Of a DNA stretch of 11,850 bases, positions 1-7,476 are shown piece by piece. The stretch comes from CAZNDN01 sp964571815 (GTDB lineage Bacteria; Fibrobacterota; Chitinivibrionia; Chitinivibrionales; WJKA01): assembly GCA_964571815.1 (NCBI GenBank), contig CAZNDN010000125.1, positions 1-11,850 of the forward strand, given 5' to 3'. The translations under genes and the position numbers were made by a program. Numbering within the stretch: the first letter of the stretch is position 1; each line of letters begins with the position of its first letter. The notes under the pieces were generated by a model. It searched no databases. It was not told the DNA's origin and saw only the letters and a list, made by a program, of their open reading frames with translations.

Positions 1-1013
1 ACGAGTGGGAAATACTCCAAAGCAAGCACGGCGCTGTATATGGTTGCATGATAGCGGGGAAACCGTGATGTCAGAAAGCTGAATACCAGAAGGTGGAAAC
101 GAAACCGGGTAAGCACCAGGGAAAGCTGCAGCCAGGTCCAGACTCGCAGGCATTGCGTCCCGGCACTCCGGAGCCCTTCCCACGTGATCGGCAGAGGACC
201 GGGGACACGCGTACCGTAGGAGAAAAACAGGTGAAACATCGACACCGCAACAAGCAGCAGCCAGAACCTTCGAAGGGGCAACAGAACCGACCTCCATCCT
301 TTCCCGGCTGCCAACGCTGCCGCGAGCGTGGCCGTGCATGCCGCGGCCGCCAACAGGTACATGTTTTCAACCATGATCAACCCGACACTGGCCGTCAGCA
401 CGCCGATCGATCCGATCGTCTCACCACGGGAGGTTCGCCTCCCCGACGACCGTGCCGTGTGCTCAACGGCGCGGGCAGGCTCGAAAAGACCATCGGTGTG
501 AGAAAACAACTCCCAGGCAAGAAAACCTACGATCGAGCCGAATACGACCGACGCGGTAAGCATCAGCGGCAGTTGCAGAAAGAGCCTGGGGTTGCGCGCC
601 AGCATGATATACACCGCAAGAAGCTGCCCGCCGTTGTGCAACAACGCGCCGACCACGCCGACCCCCACCATGCCCACAATCCCCCGCCGCACCCCGACGT
701 GCCACACGAGCCACATCCCGCACACGGCCGCCACTCCCCCGCTGAGGCTGAGCGCGAGCGTCAGGAGCGAAAAACCGAAGTAGAAACCGACCAGCCACAC
801 GCGTGCGCACAGGAACACCAGCGCATCGACCAGACCGAACCTGGCAATCCAGAAGATGGTCACGCAATGGGCCAGACCCGGTTTGAGCCAGGGGAAGAGG
901 GGAATCCTGGGTATGAAAAACTCCAGCGCACTCAGACCGATAGCGGTAAGCAGCAGCACCGTCTTGACCTCCGATGCCCCTCCCCGCTCATCATTGCGCG
1001 ACCGCATCGACAT
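1..1013 (-). CDS. Gx-type membrane transporter with EcfT-like C-terminal part, partial
   Basis: An open frame of 337 codons runs from ATG at 1013 off the left edge; the C-terminus is missing. Residues about 18-170 match the Gx transporter family (also called heptaprenyl diphosphate synthase component I, an ECF S-component-like family). The supporting stretches are FFIPRIPLFPWLKPGLAH near residues 32-49 and GALLHNGGQLLAVYI near 122-136, with several hydrophobic spans. After a charged linker (about 172-198) a second hydrophobic region follows. It includes HLFFSYGTRVPGPLPITWEG near 261-280 and a Leu-rich helix ending in LTR, which resemble ECF T-components (EcfT/CbiQ). Family members are usually about 170 residues, so this looks like an S-T fusion. 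The start is set by GGAGG three bases upstream and overlaps the NusG-II gene by 23 bases, so the two are probably translationally coupled. The substrate is unknown; prenyl or quinone-like compounds are only suggested by the family name. The Gx call is fairly sure, the EcfT call moderate. Confidence 0.8.
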   Translation of the reverse strand, partial: MSMRSRNDERGGASEVKTVLLLTAIGLSALEFFIPRIPLFPWLKPGLAHCVTIFWIARFGLVDALVFLCARVWLVGFYFGFSLLTLALSLSGGVAAVCGMWLVWHVGVRRGIVGMVGVGVVGALLHNGGQLLAVYIMLARNPRLFLQLPLMLTASVVFGSIVGFLAWELFSHTDGLFEPARAVEHTARSSGRRTSRGETIGSIGVLTASVGLIMVENMYLLAAAACTATLAAALAAGKGWRSVLLPLRRFWLLLVAVSMFHLFFSYGTRVPGPLPITWEGLRSAGTQCLRVWTWLQLSLVLTRFRFHLLVFSFLTSRFPRYHATIYSAVLALEYFPL

Positions 1014-1425
1014 CCCCCTCCTCCCGGGCATCCGCCGAGATCCTGACAATCACGTGATTCGGGGCGCAGACGATCTGGCGGCCCGGATGCGACACGGCCT
1101 GGGTGCGCACGCAGATTTGTCGCCTGCACGTGGAGTGGATCACCGAAACGCGGCCGTTACTAATCTCAACCACCATGGGACCTTCGTATCCCTGCACCGT
1201 GTACTCTCCATCGGCCGAGAGCGGGTACTCGGCAATCACGGTGTTGTCGCGGTAGACCAGAACGGTGCGGGGAGAGGATGCGGCCGGGGAGATTGCCAGA
1301 AGGGCGGCGGCCAGAAGCAGCGCCGGAATCAGCAGGGTGTCCAACAGTCTCCACAAGGGCGGGAAAGTCACCGGCGCGGGTTTGCCTCCCGCTCCTCCCG
1401 TTTCTCCACTTGTCCGTTGCATCAT
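991..1425 (-). CDS. NusG domain II-containing membrane-anchored protein
   Basis: This 144-residue protein has an N-terminal transmembrane segment (about residues 24-40, rich in Leu and Ala) and then a NusG_II domain. The domain is recognised from the stretch SVIHSTCRRQICVRTQAV followed by GRQIVCAPNHVIVRI, the usual S-x-C-x3-I-C ... G-x-I-V-C-x-P-N pattern of the family. Its biochemical role is not established; it is not the transcription factor NusG. The family commonly lies directly upstream of a Gx transporter gene, as here. I chose ATG 1425 because GGGAG stands five bases upstream. The longer reading from 1437 adds four residues and lacks a good ribosome site. The three Cys of the domain lie on the exported side if the anchor is N-in, which is an inference. 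Confidence 0.88.
   Translation of the reverse strand: MMQRTSGETGGAGGKPAPVTFPPLWRLLDTLLIPALLLAAALLAISPAASSPRTVLVYRDNTVIAEYPLSADGEYTVQGYEGPMVVEISNGRVSVIHSTCRRQICVRTQAVSHPGRQIVCAPNHVIVRISADAREEGDVDAVAQ
1014..1023 (-). promoter_or_regulatory. Ribosome binding site of the Gx transporter gene
   Basis: The minus strand reads GAGGAGGGGG directly before ATG 1013. This decides the start inside the end of the NusG-II gene over the ATG-ATG pair at 994 and 991, which lies in another frame. Confidence 0.6.
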
Positions 1426-1445
1426 ACCCGCTCCCATGGTACAAT
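1417..1445 (+). promoter_or_regulatory. Sigma-70-like promoter, plus strand
   Basis: TTGCAT (1417-1422) and TACAAT (1440-1445) are separated by exactly 17 bases. The -10 box matches the consensus at five of six positions, the -35 box at three. It points at the 41-residue membrane protein gene at 1530, giving a leader of about 80 bases. It overlaps the start of the divergent NusG-II gene. Confidence 0.45.
1431..1435 (-). promoter_or_regulatory. Ribosome binding site deciding the NusG-II start
   Basis: GGGAG on the minus strand, five bases before ATG 1425 and eight before ATG 1422. The alternative ATG 1437 lies upstream of this site and has no comparable one. Confidence 0.5.
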
Positions 1446-1529
1446 TCTTTCAGGCAGTATCGAACGGTGCGTCGCGCGACGATCGTTCCGGGCGCGCACC
1501 TCAGGGTTGCAAAGAGAAGAGACCGCATC

Positions 1530-1655
1530 ATGGTTCGCAGAAAAACCGGCTCGACCAGCGATGCCCCCGCGGCCGTAATGTGGTGCATCGATCTGCTTCT
1601 TCTGGCCTTCTGCGTCTATGTCATCGCCACCCGGGTTCTGCCCGCCCTTAACTGA
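1530..1655 (+). CDS. Small single-span membrane protein, 41 residues
   Basis: The predicted protein begins with a basic, polar head (MVRRKTGSTSD), followed by a hydrophobic span at about residues 15-34 (VMWCIDLLLLAFCVYVIATR) and a three- to five-residue tail, so it would sit in the inner membrane. The ATG is in the window's one clear non-coding interval on either strand, and a promoter-like pair lies upstream at 1417-1445. The ribosome site is weak (AGAGAAGAG, about ten bases upstream). I do not recognise a family. It runs against the surrounding minus-strand genes. The evidence is the membrane-protein composition plus the promoter; a chance ORF remains possible. Confidence 0.45.
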   Translation: MVRRKTGSTSDAPAAVMWCIDLLLLAFCVYVIATRVLPALN

Positions 1656-1687
1656 GATCGGGCCGTTTCGCCGAAGCTTCCGGCAGG

Positions 1688-2560
1688 TCAACGCCGGTCC
1701 ACAAGCGCGGAGTCAACCGCGGCAACTCTCACGTTGTACAAGTACCGATGCGTGGTGAAGGCGATTTCCAGAAACCGGTTGCCGTCATGCCACTCCCGGT
1801 ACGGCGCGGGCGCTGCCGTGCCGATATCGAACAGTCCCACCCGATGAACGCTGTCCGGAGTGCCGAGGCGCTCCGAAAAGACCCCGGTGAGCATCGACGC
1901 CTGACGGCGAACGGCCGTATCGACCGAATCGGCCGGATAGTGCATCCCTTCGATTTCGTATCGACAGAATTGCCCCCGGCCGTTGAAATGGAACGCGGTC
2001 GGGAACGCGTGGCCATCCCACGGCAAGTCGGTTGCAAGGACGTACCGCGCCTCTTTCAGGACCTGTACGTCATTTCTTTCCAGAAGCCACACCACCGAGG
2101 CCCGGTTCACCCCGAACGGAATGCCGGGAGGGCAGAATGGTGACGCCGGATTGACGCTCAGATCCTTTGCCACTGCCAGCGATTCCGCTTCGGCCTCCCG
2201 CCGCGCAAGGCTGTCGGCCCGCCGCGCCCGCACCGCGTGACGCCGCTTATGCTCCCGGCGCTGTTGCCAGACCGCCGCCTTACAGGGCACCACACTGTCG
2301 CGCGGCGTGCCGGTTGCCTCCACGTAGCTGTCCACCAGTTCCTTGTAGTCGTATCCTTCGAGCCACCTCCCAAGCTCCTTCTTCCAGAGCATCACCACAT
2401 TCAGGTCAACGTCGCCGGAATCACCCGTGCACATCCGGTACTCCCGACGGAATCGCTGCTCCAGGGCCTCGAAGTAGTCTTCGGTGGGCTTGCGATCCGT
2501 CGCATGCACAACACAGAGCATTGCGGCACAAGCCGTACACACAAACATTCGCGCCGGCAT
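1688..2560 (-). CDS. Exported protein of unknown function
   Basis: This 290-residue protein has a short signal peptide (residues 1-20, hydrophobic and Cys-rich, with a plausible cleavage after V-H-A at 20). The N-terminal half is helical and charged. A very basic, Arg/Ala/Glu-rich stretch at about 97-133 looks like a coiled coil. The C-terminal half (about 143-285) opens with GIPFGVNRASVVWLLE and alternates predicted strands and helices. That pattern is often seen in small periplasmic domains of the form pfG-x3-e-v-x2-lL; this is a resemblance, not an identified family. The start at 2560 is set by AAGGAGGG five bases upstream; an open frame extends to 2698 but overlaps the upstream gene and lacks a ribosome site. 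It is the last gene of the MoxR unit, 26 bases after the 604-residue gene. Its export suggests the unit acts at or across the cell envelope. I do not recognise a function. Confidence 0.75.
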   Translation of the reverse strand: MPARMFVCTACAAMLCVVHATDRKPTEDYFEALEQRFRREYRMCTGDSGDVDLNVVMLWKKELGRWLEGYDYKELVDSYVEATGTPRDSVVPCKAAVWQQRREHKRRHAVRARRADSLARREAEAESLAVAKDLSVNPASPFCPPGIPFGVNRASVVWLLERNDVQVLKEARYVLATDLPWDGHAFPTAFHFNGRGQFCRYEIEGMHYPADSVDTAVRRQASMLTGVFSERLGTPDSVHRVGLFDIGTAAPAPYREWHDGNRFLEIAFTTHRYLYNVRVAAVDSALVDRR

Positions 2561-2565
2561 CGGCA

Positions 2566-2573
2566 CCCTCCTT
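2566..2573 (-). promoter_or_regulatory. Ribosome binding site deciding the 2560 start
   Basis: AAGGAGGG on the minus strand, five bases before ATG 2560. It is nearly a full anti-Shine-Dalgarno match and places the start just ahead of a signal peptide. Confidence 0.7.
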
Positions 2574-2586
2574 TCCACGGGACCGT

Positions 2587-4401
2587 TCAGTCGCCGATAA
2601 ACCTCGCCGCCCAGCTTCGGACCCTCTTGCCGTTGAGCACATGAAACTTTCTCAGGCGTCGCAGCGTCTCGTTGCTGAATGTACCCGGGGGTATCCACAC
2701 GAGATGTCCGCCCATCCGTGCGGCCATCGACCGCAGCCGCACATCGGGCCGCGACGCGGCGACAAAACCGACATTGCGCTGTTCGCTGAACCGCAAGGCG
2801 CCGTAAGTGATACGCTCGGTGAGAGAGCGAAGCCCCATATCTTTTGTCACATCGAAAGCATTGGGGACCCAGCGCGGCGGAAACAGCAGCGAGACACCGC
2901 CGTAGAAGGACCGGGCCACGCCCGGCCCGATCAGGTCGGCAAAGGGGTCGGTCGCAAAAAACGTCAGCGTGGATTCTTCATCGTGCTCCGCATACCACGT
3001 CGCGCAATGAGGATACCGGTCATCGTGCGCGCCGTCGAAAATGATTACCACCGTGTCCATCGCGCCCCGCGACGGCGGCAGCTCCCTGACATAGATGTCG
3101 CCCGTATGCCAGTTTCTCAGCGTTTCCCGGAAATCGATCCCGTCCTTGACCGATGCGGTGAACTTCTCCGTCTTCACCAGATCTTCCCGCATCGCGCGAA
3201 GCGCCCTCGTGCGCACCGCGGCGTTGAACTGCTCGATTCTTCGGTCTTCGGGCACATGCGAGCACATCCCCGAGGGATTCCAGCGATACCGGTACCGCTT
3301 TTTCCGCATCTCGGAGGGATCGGGCTTGATCGGAAGCTTCCGCCACACCAAAGCGGTATCCCGAAGCAGATTCACGGCATCGTGGACCGCATGCTCTTCG
3401 GGGAAGAACATCTTGTCGATTCCCACGCCGATGGTATGGTCGTGCTCCAGGGGCAAATAGGGGTAGTACCGGGCGCAGCGAAGTACTTTGAGGGCATAGC
3501 TGTTGCCACCCACGCCCTTTGCCGCCTGGACGATATCGAACAGCGAGGGCGCAATCGCCTTGCCCATAACCGTCAGATTCCGCAGAAAGGTCAGGGCAGC
3601 CTGGATTCTCACGGGTGAGAGGTCAATCACCTCCTCGCGCCCCTCGTCGCCGTACTGATCTCTGGTCTCGCGAAACAGTTCTTTGATCTCTTCCTCGAGC
3701 GCGGCGGGTCTCCCGAACACATCCTGCCGCTCACGCTCCGCCCGGCCGGTGATAAACGGTAGCTCTCCCAGGGCGAAGTACAGATGATCGGGGTTGATAT
3801 AGTCGATTGACAGGCGATAGGATTGTTCGGCGGGCGGTGTGTAGTTGTACGAGTATTCCCGCGGGAAATGTTTTACCGCGGCCGCGAACCGACGCGCGTG
3901 AATCAGCGCCAGGATACGTTGGTGCGAAAGCTCAAGCCCGCGCAGCCGCCAGGCCACATGGCGCGCTTCGCGGTCCTCCGGTGTATCCCCGCCGGGCATG
4001 CCGATCACGCGCAGGCACAACGATGCGAACGCGTCGAAGCCCAGGCGCACGGCGACGTGCGGATCGGGCAGGGGCGGAAGCGGCTCATTTCGCCTCAGCA
4101 CACCGGTTCCCAGGGGCTCCCAGGGGATGCGGCCCTGACGGCTCTGGCGTATCCCCTCGATTGCCGCATCGCAGGGATCGGCGGGAACGTAGTACACCGG
4201 ATCTTCGACTCCCCGTGCGACGACGGCGGAGATGAGGGGCAGCCGATCCACGGCATCGGTGAGCAGGGGCCCGAACGGGTGCGGAAGATCCACGGCAATA
4301 CAGTCAAATGAGTCGCGCGCGCATACGGCACGGATGTGACGGGCGGAATCGAGGTTTCCGTGGAGAAACGGAACGGCGGTGATCGACGATGTCAACTGCA
4401 T
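2587..4401 (-). CDS. MoxR-associated protein, possible TraB/Tiki-like N-terminal domain
   Basis: This 604-residue soluble protein has no signal peptide. The first 90 residues read as strand, then HGNLDSARHIRAV (14-26), then DCIAVDLP (33-40), a helix over 44-55, and VYYVPADPCDAAIEGIRQ near 69-86. The H-x4-S-A motif, followed by an acidic strand end and a later strand-helix, resembles the TraB/PrgY/Tiki fold. From memory, DUF5682 proteins, which also begin with an H-G-x-S-A motif, sit beside MoxR ATPases in other bacteria. Residues 91-445 are mostly helical and unassigned. A C-terminal alpha/beta part (about 447-604) begins with VVIIFDGAHDDRYPH and has many His and Asp, which could bind metal. 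No von Willebrand A metal motif (D-x-S-x-S) is visible, though MoxR partners usually have one. The start at 4401 has GAGGG upstream and lies five bases after the MoxR stop, indicating co-translation. The gene is sure; its domain call is tentative. Confidence 0.72.
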   Translation of the reverse strand: MQLTSSITAVPFLHGNLDSARHIRAVCARDSFDCIAVDLPHPFGPLLTDAVDRLPLISAVVARGVEDPVYYVPADPCDAAIEGIRQSRQGRIPWEPLGTGVLRRNEPLPPLPDPHVAVRLGFDAFASLCLRVIGMPGGDTPEDREARHVAWRLRGLELSHQRILALIHARRFAAAVKHFPREYSYNYTPPAEQSYRLSIDYINPDHLYFALGELPFITGRAERERQDVFGRPAALEEEIKELFRETRDQYGDEGREEVIDLSPVRIQAALTFLRNLTVMGKAIAPSLFDIVQAAKGVGGNSYALKVLRCARYYPYLPLEHDHTIGVGIDKMFFPEEHAVHDAVNLLRDTALVWRKLPIKPDPSEMRKKRYRYRWNPSGMCSHVPEDRRIEQFNAAVRTRALRAMREDLVKTEKFTASVKDGIDFRETLRNWHTGDIYVRELPPSRGAMDTVVIIFDGAHDDRYPHCATWYAEHDEESTLTFFATDPFADLIGPGVARSFYGGVSLLFPPRWVPNAFDVTKDMGLRSLTERITYGALRFSEQRNVGFVAASRPDVRLRSMAARMGGHLVWIPPGTFSNETLRRLRKFHVLNGKRVRSWAARFIGD

Positions 4402-4406
4402 CGCGA

Positions 4407-5333
4407 TCAGCCCTCATCGGCATCGGGATTCAGCGGATCGTGGCCGGGGAAAAAGAAATCGCCCAGGTTCATGCCCGGAATGGTGTCTCCCGAGCGGGAG
4501 CGTTTCGCGGCAAGCGTCTCAAGATCCAGCGCTTCCTTGCCGAGAATCTGCTTCACTGCCTCAGTAAACAATAGCTCCATGGATTCCCCGCCGTCCTCCC
4601 GTCGGCGTTTCAATGCGTAACGTATTGCGTTGATCCCGTCACGAACCGAATACGGGAGGTCCAGGCCGTGGGCGCGCTGGAGGAAATCGACGCAGAGCCG
4701 GAGTATTTCTTCATTGGAGAACGGAATATTGTACCGAAGGATTTCCAGTTCATCTTCGCGGCTGGGGAAGCCCACGTCAATACCCGGCTGCAGGCGCGAC
4801 ATGATATAGTCGGGGACCTCGAACGTGCTCGCGTCTTCGTTCATGGTCACGGCGGCCCGGAATTCCTCGTGGGCATTGACCGTGATTCCGGCCGCGATCG
4901 ACTCGACCATACGCCGGTTGTCGAACAGGCCGGCCAGCGAGGCCCACGACTTCTCCGACATCCGGTTCCCTTCATCGAGCACCGCCACGCCGCCGGTGAT
5001 AACCGCCGTGAGCAGCGGACTGGCATGATAGGAGATCGAACCTTTCTCGGACAACACCGGCGTCACCAGCAGGTCTTCGGGCCGGGTGTCCGATGTGCAC
5101 TGCATGATATACACGGGCTGCTTGCGGAGAACGCCGGCCACCATGGCAAGCGTTGTCTTGCCGATACCCGGGGGGCCGATAATGCGAGGTGTCAGCGGGA
5201 AATCCTCGGCGGTCACCTTCAGCCAGCAGGCCTGGAGCTGACGAAGGGGTTCCGCCTGACCGATCCAGCGGACATCGATACGCACCGGCGTTGAAAGCAC
5301 GAGTTCGACATTGTCGACGGTCTTTCTCAGCAT
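4407..5333 (-). CDS. MoxR-type AAA+ ATPase
   Basis: This 308-residue protein is a single AAA+ module of the MoxR/AAA_5 class, which acts as a chaperone-like remodeler of a partner protein. Walker A is GPPGIGKT at 53-60. Walker B is GVAVLDE at 115-121, with Asp120 and Glu121. Sensor 1 is the Asn in AAVTMNED near 165, and an arginine-finger candidate is Arg180 in IMSRL. The helical lid follows to about 255. The C-terminal 50 residues are polar and family-specific. I chose ATG 5333 because GGAGGAGGG lies just upstream; the longer frame to 5360 would start inside that site. It directly precedes the 604-residue gene (five bases apart), so the two products probably work together. The order of ATPase first and large substrate-side partner second is typical of MoxR operons, but the usual VWA partner is not seen in this window. 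Confidence 0.9.
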   Translation of the reverse strand: MLRKTVDNVELVLSTPVRIDVRWIGQAEPLRQLQACWLKVTAEDFPLTPRIIGPPGIGKTTLAMVAGVLRKQPVYIMQCTSDTRPEDLLVTPVLSEKGSISYHASPLLTAVITGGVAVLDEGNRMSEKSWASLAGLFDNRRMVESIAAGITVNAHEEFRAAVTMNEDASTFEVPDYIMSRLQPGIDVGFPSREDELEILRYNIPFSNEEILRLCVDFLQRAHGLDLPYSVRDGINAIRYALKRRREDGGESMELLFTEAVKQILGKEALDLETLAAKRSRSGDTIPGMNLGDFFFPGHDPLNPDADEG

Positions 5334-5335
5334 AC

Positions 5336-5343
5336 CCTCCTCC
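5336..5343 (-). promoter_or_regulatory. Ribosome binding site deciding the MoxR start
   Basis: GGAGGAGG on the minus strand ends two bases before ATG 5333; its upstream GGAGG gives a five-base spacing. It rules against the ATG codons at 5360 and 5348-5345. Confidence 0.6.
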
Positions 5344-5402
5344 ATCATTGCCGGGGACAACCAACTGAAAAAATACGACAGAGTGATCGGGCGCCGGAGG
5401 AG

Positions 5403-6431
5403 TCAGCGGAGTCGCTTTCGGAGGGCCTTGATATAGTCCTTGCGGTCCAACTCGTCCTCGATCACTTCGTTGATCTCCTCGAAGGCATTTTCGAAGGGCT
5501 CGTATTCGCCCCAGTGCCTGTCGCCGGTGCGCTTGATACGGGCGGCGAAAACGGGCGTTCCGGATCGCATACCATCGTAGAAACCAATCGTCACATCGGC
5601 GGTTCCCTTGAACTGAGACCGTCCTCCCGGCTCCACGGTGTAGTTGTGAAGTTCAACCTTCACAATCACTGCCTCGCATTCCACCATTGCTCCCAGCCTC
5701 GTTGAGCCGACAATCCCCACCAGATCATCATCACCCAACGCCTCATCCAGCGCCTCGCACATATCCTCGGTTACTTCTTCGTTCAGTTCCCTGAATTCCT
5801 CGTTTTCAAGCTCAAGGCCGGTGTTCTCCCGGGAAAACGCCGTTGCGACAAGCAGCACCGGTTTCTCACACGGGACACGCGGAGCCGGTGTCTCAGCCGC
5901 CCGGGCGGGAACCTGTCGCGGTTGCTCGGGGCCCCCGACAAGCTCGGCGGCAATGACCGGAAGCAGCCCGACCACTTCCTCGATACGCCCATCGATATCC
6001 CTGGACACCACGGCCACAATCTTTGCCGTCTGCACGTCGACGGCCCTCACGTTGATCAAATGCAGTCGGCCCAGTTTTCCGATCGAGCCGGTGATCATGC
6101 GCCCGACCCCCAGCATACGTCCCATCTCCACCATGCAGCCTTCATCGGTACACGCCCCCGACTGCTGGAACCCCTGCTCCTTGAGCACATCCTGCATCCG
6201 GTCCCGCTCCATTACATCCACGGAACCGGTTCGGAAAAGCTCCACACGGAGCCGGTCGGTAATCACGGCCGATTCACCTTCGGACACCCCGGACGTTGGC
6301 TTGAGCGCCAGTACGGCAACGGAGATTCGCGGGGATTCACCCGTCGAAGTATCGGTTTCGGCCGCCGAAACGTCGCCGAGAGCCGCAATCAGGAGGAGCA
6401 CAAGGAATGAGCGCGAAAAGGCCGTATTCAT
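5403..6431 (-). CDS. Exported CsgG/LpoB-like protein
   Basis: This 342-residue protein has a signal peptide (residues 1-24: MNTAFSR, then a Leu-rich core, ending near V-S-A-A). No lipobox Cys follows, so it is probably a soluble periplasmic protein. Residues about 36-165 match the CsgG/TolB-N/LpoB type of domain: ISVAVLALKPTSG, then a helix, VDVMERDRMQDVLKEQGFQQ, and GVGRMITGSIGKLG followed by a strand pair. A Pro/Ala linker (about 168-188) leads to a second domain (190-335) with an acidic helix (205-233) and a strand-rich end (250-300). Proteins of this kind often serve as envelope assembly factors, but the job here is unknown. The start at 6431 is the only ATG ahead of the signal peptide, yet it has no clear ribosome site; a TATCTT box 12 bases upstream could give a very short leader. 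It lies 60 bases after the DUF2225-like gene and 69 before MoxR. Confidence 0.82.
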   Translation of the reverse strand: MNTAFSRSFLVLLLIAALGDVSAAETDTSTGESPRISVAVLALKPTSGVSEGESAVITDRLRVELFRTGSVDVMERDRMQDVLKEQGFQQSGACTDEGCMVEMGRMLGVGRMITGSIGKLGRLHLINVRAVDVQTAKIVAVVSRDIDGRIEEVVGLLPVIAAELVGGPEQPRQVPARAAETPAPRVPCEKPVLLVATAFSRENTGLELENEEFRELNEEVTEDMCEALDEALGDDDLVGIVGSTRLGAMVECEAVIVKVELHNYTVEPGGRSQFKGTADVTIGFYDGMRSGTPVFAARIKRTGDRHWGEYEPFENAFEEINEVIEDELDRKDYIKALRKRLR

Positions 6432-6491
6432 AGCACAATAAGATACATGTGCGCACGAGTATCGCGAAAGGAGGGTTCCCGGGCGTAACGG

Positions 6492-7472
6492 CTACTCGTC
6501 TTTGAAGAGGTCCTCCATGTCCCGATCTTCCCAGAGACGCTTCGCGCGTTCCTGCCATTTGTCGATTGCCCGCATGGTGAGCTGGGGATTGTCTTTCATC
6601 TCGGCCTTGCGGGTATTTTTGAGGTTGGTAAATACACCAAGGTAGGAATTGGCCTTTTTCGGTTGTCCCATTTTCAGATACAGCGCAACAATGGTATAGA
6701 TGACCTGCATTTCGATTTCTTCCGAGGGGCAGTTGGACAGCCGGAACGCTTCTTCGTAGAATCCAAGTGCCTCGCTGATAGCCTGACGGTTGTCGCCGCC
6801 GGCATCCTTCACGATTTTGGCTATTTTCAGACAATACGCACCCATTTTGTACATTGAATAGGGCTGCTCGTACCATGCTTCCGCTCCGGCCCTGGCCATT
6901 GCCAGGCGATAGGACGCAATAGCGGCGTCATCCAGCCGCGGCCGTTTGAAATAATCTTCGTAATTGGCTACCGACTTGAGTATTGCCTTTCGCTCGCCGA
7001 TTTTCTCCTGCAGCAGGAGTATGAGGTTGCTGGTCAACTGGCTTTTCACCATGCCCTGCCCGCTTGGCGCCTTGCGAACGAAATCCTTCTTGTCCGGGGA
7101 AGCGAGGAGGCACCGTGGACAGACGATCACGGCAAGACGGTTGTAGTCGATCGTGCGATACCCCGCACTCCCTTCGTAGCAGGGAACCAGGAACTTGTTC
7201 TGAAGAATCTGCTGGCTTTTTGCGCGAAGCTCGTAGCAGGTGACATCGGTATATCCGCACACCGGGCAGGTTACGGCAATCGTAAACACGGGATCCTTCC
7301 CTCCCGCGTCCGTTCCACCCCTGTCGACCGCCGCGCTCCGTGATTCCTTGATCGCCTTGATATTCTTGATATCCATGGTCGGGCCGTACTGCCGGATATA
7401 CTCATTCACCAGATTGTCGTCGTTGAGCAGCGCACCCAGACGACGTTTCACTTCGGCAACCTTGATTGTCAT
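6492..7472 (-). CDS. DUF2225-like protein with zinc-binding cysteines and TPR-like tail
   Basis: This 326-residue cytoplasmic protein carries two pairs of cysteines, CPVCG at 69-73 and CPRC at 118-121, with another Cys at 79 and 98. The order CPVC ... (R-x-K) ... P-C-Y-E-G ... Y-D/N-x-V-CPRC is the signature of DUF2225, a family of unknown function that probably binds zinc. Residues about 145-315 are helical with repeated A/L/Y spacing (for example AISEALGFYEEAFRLS at 231-246 and VIYTIVALYLKMGQPKKANS at 257-276), consistent with TPR-like repeats. The N-terminus (1-45) is helical and contains no export signal. ATG 7472 has an AAAGGGA ribosome-site-like run eight bases upstream. It is first in the minus-strand run that leads to the CsgG-like and MoxR genes, but membership of one transcript is not proven. 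Confidence 0.83.
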   Translation of the reverse strand: MTIKVAEVKRRLGALLNDDNLVNEYIRQYGPTMDIKNIKAIKESRSAAVDRGGTDAGGKDPVFTIAVTCPVCGYTDVTCYELRAKSQQILQNKFLVPCYEGSAGYRTIDYNRLAVIVCPRCLLASPDKKDFVRKAPSGQGMVKSQLTSNLILLLQEKIGERKAILKSVANYEDYFKRPRLDDAAIASYRLAMARAGAEAWYEQPYSMYKMGAYCLKIAKIVKDAGGDNRQAISEALGFYEEAFRLSNCPSEEIEMQVIYTIVALYLKMGQPKKANSYLGVFTNLKNTRKAEMKDNPQLTMRAIDKWQERAKRLWEDRDMEDLFKDE

Positions 7473-7476
7473 CCCG

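Noticed and set aside
93..1046. A 317-codon plus-strand frame.
   Set aside because: It is antisense to the Gx transporter gene, which has recognisable motifs and a good ribosome site on the other strand.
1681..1698. A CCGGC/GCCGG inverted repeat near the end of the 1688-2560 gene.
   Set aside because: There is no following T-run on either strand, and short GC palindromes are expected by chance in this GC-rich sequence.
2167..3618. A 483-codon plus-strand frame.
   Set aside because: It is the complement of the coding genes at 1688-2560 and 2587-4401; its composition is that of a shadow frame.
5364..5398. A T-run (six T) on the minus strand after the CsgG-like gene that looked like a terminator.
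   Set aside because: Only a three-pair hairpin (CGA/TCG) stands before it, too weak for an intrinsic terminator.
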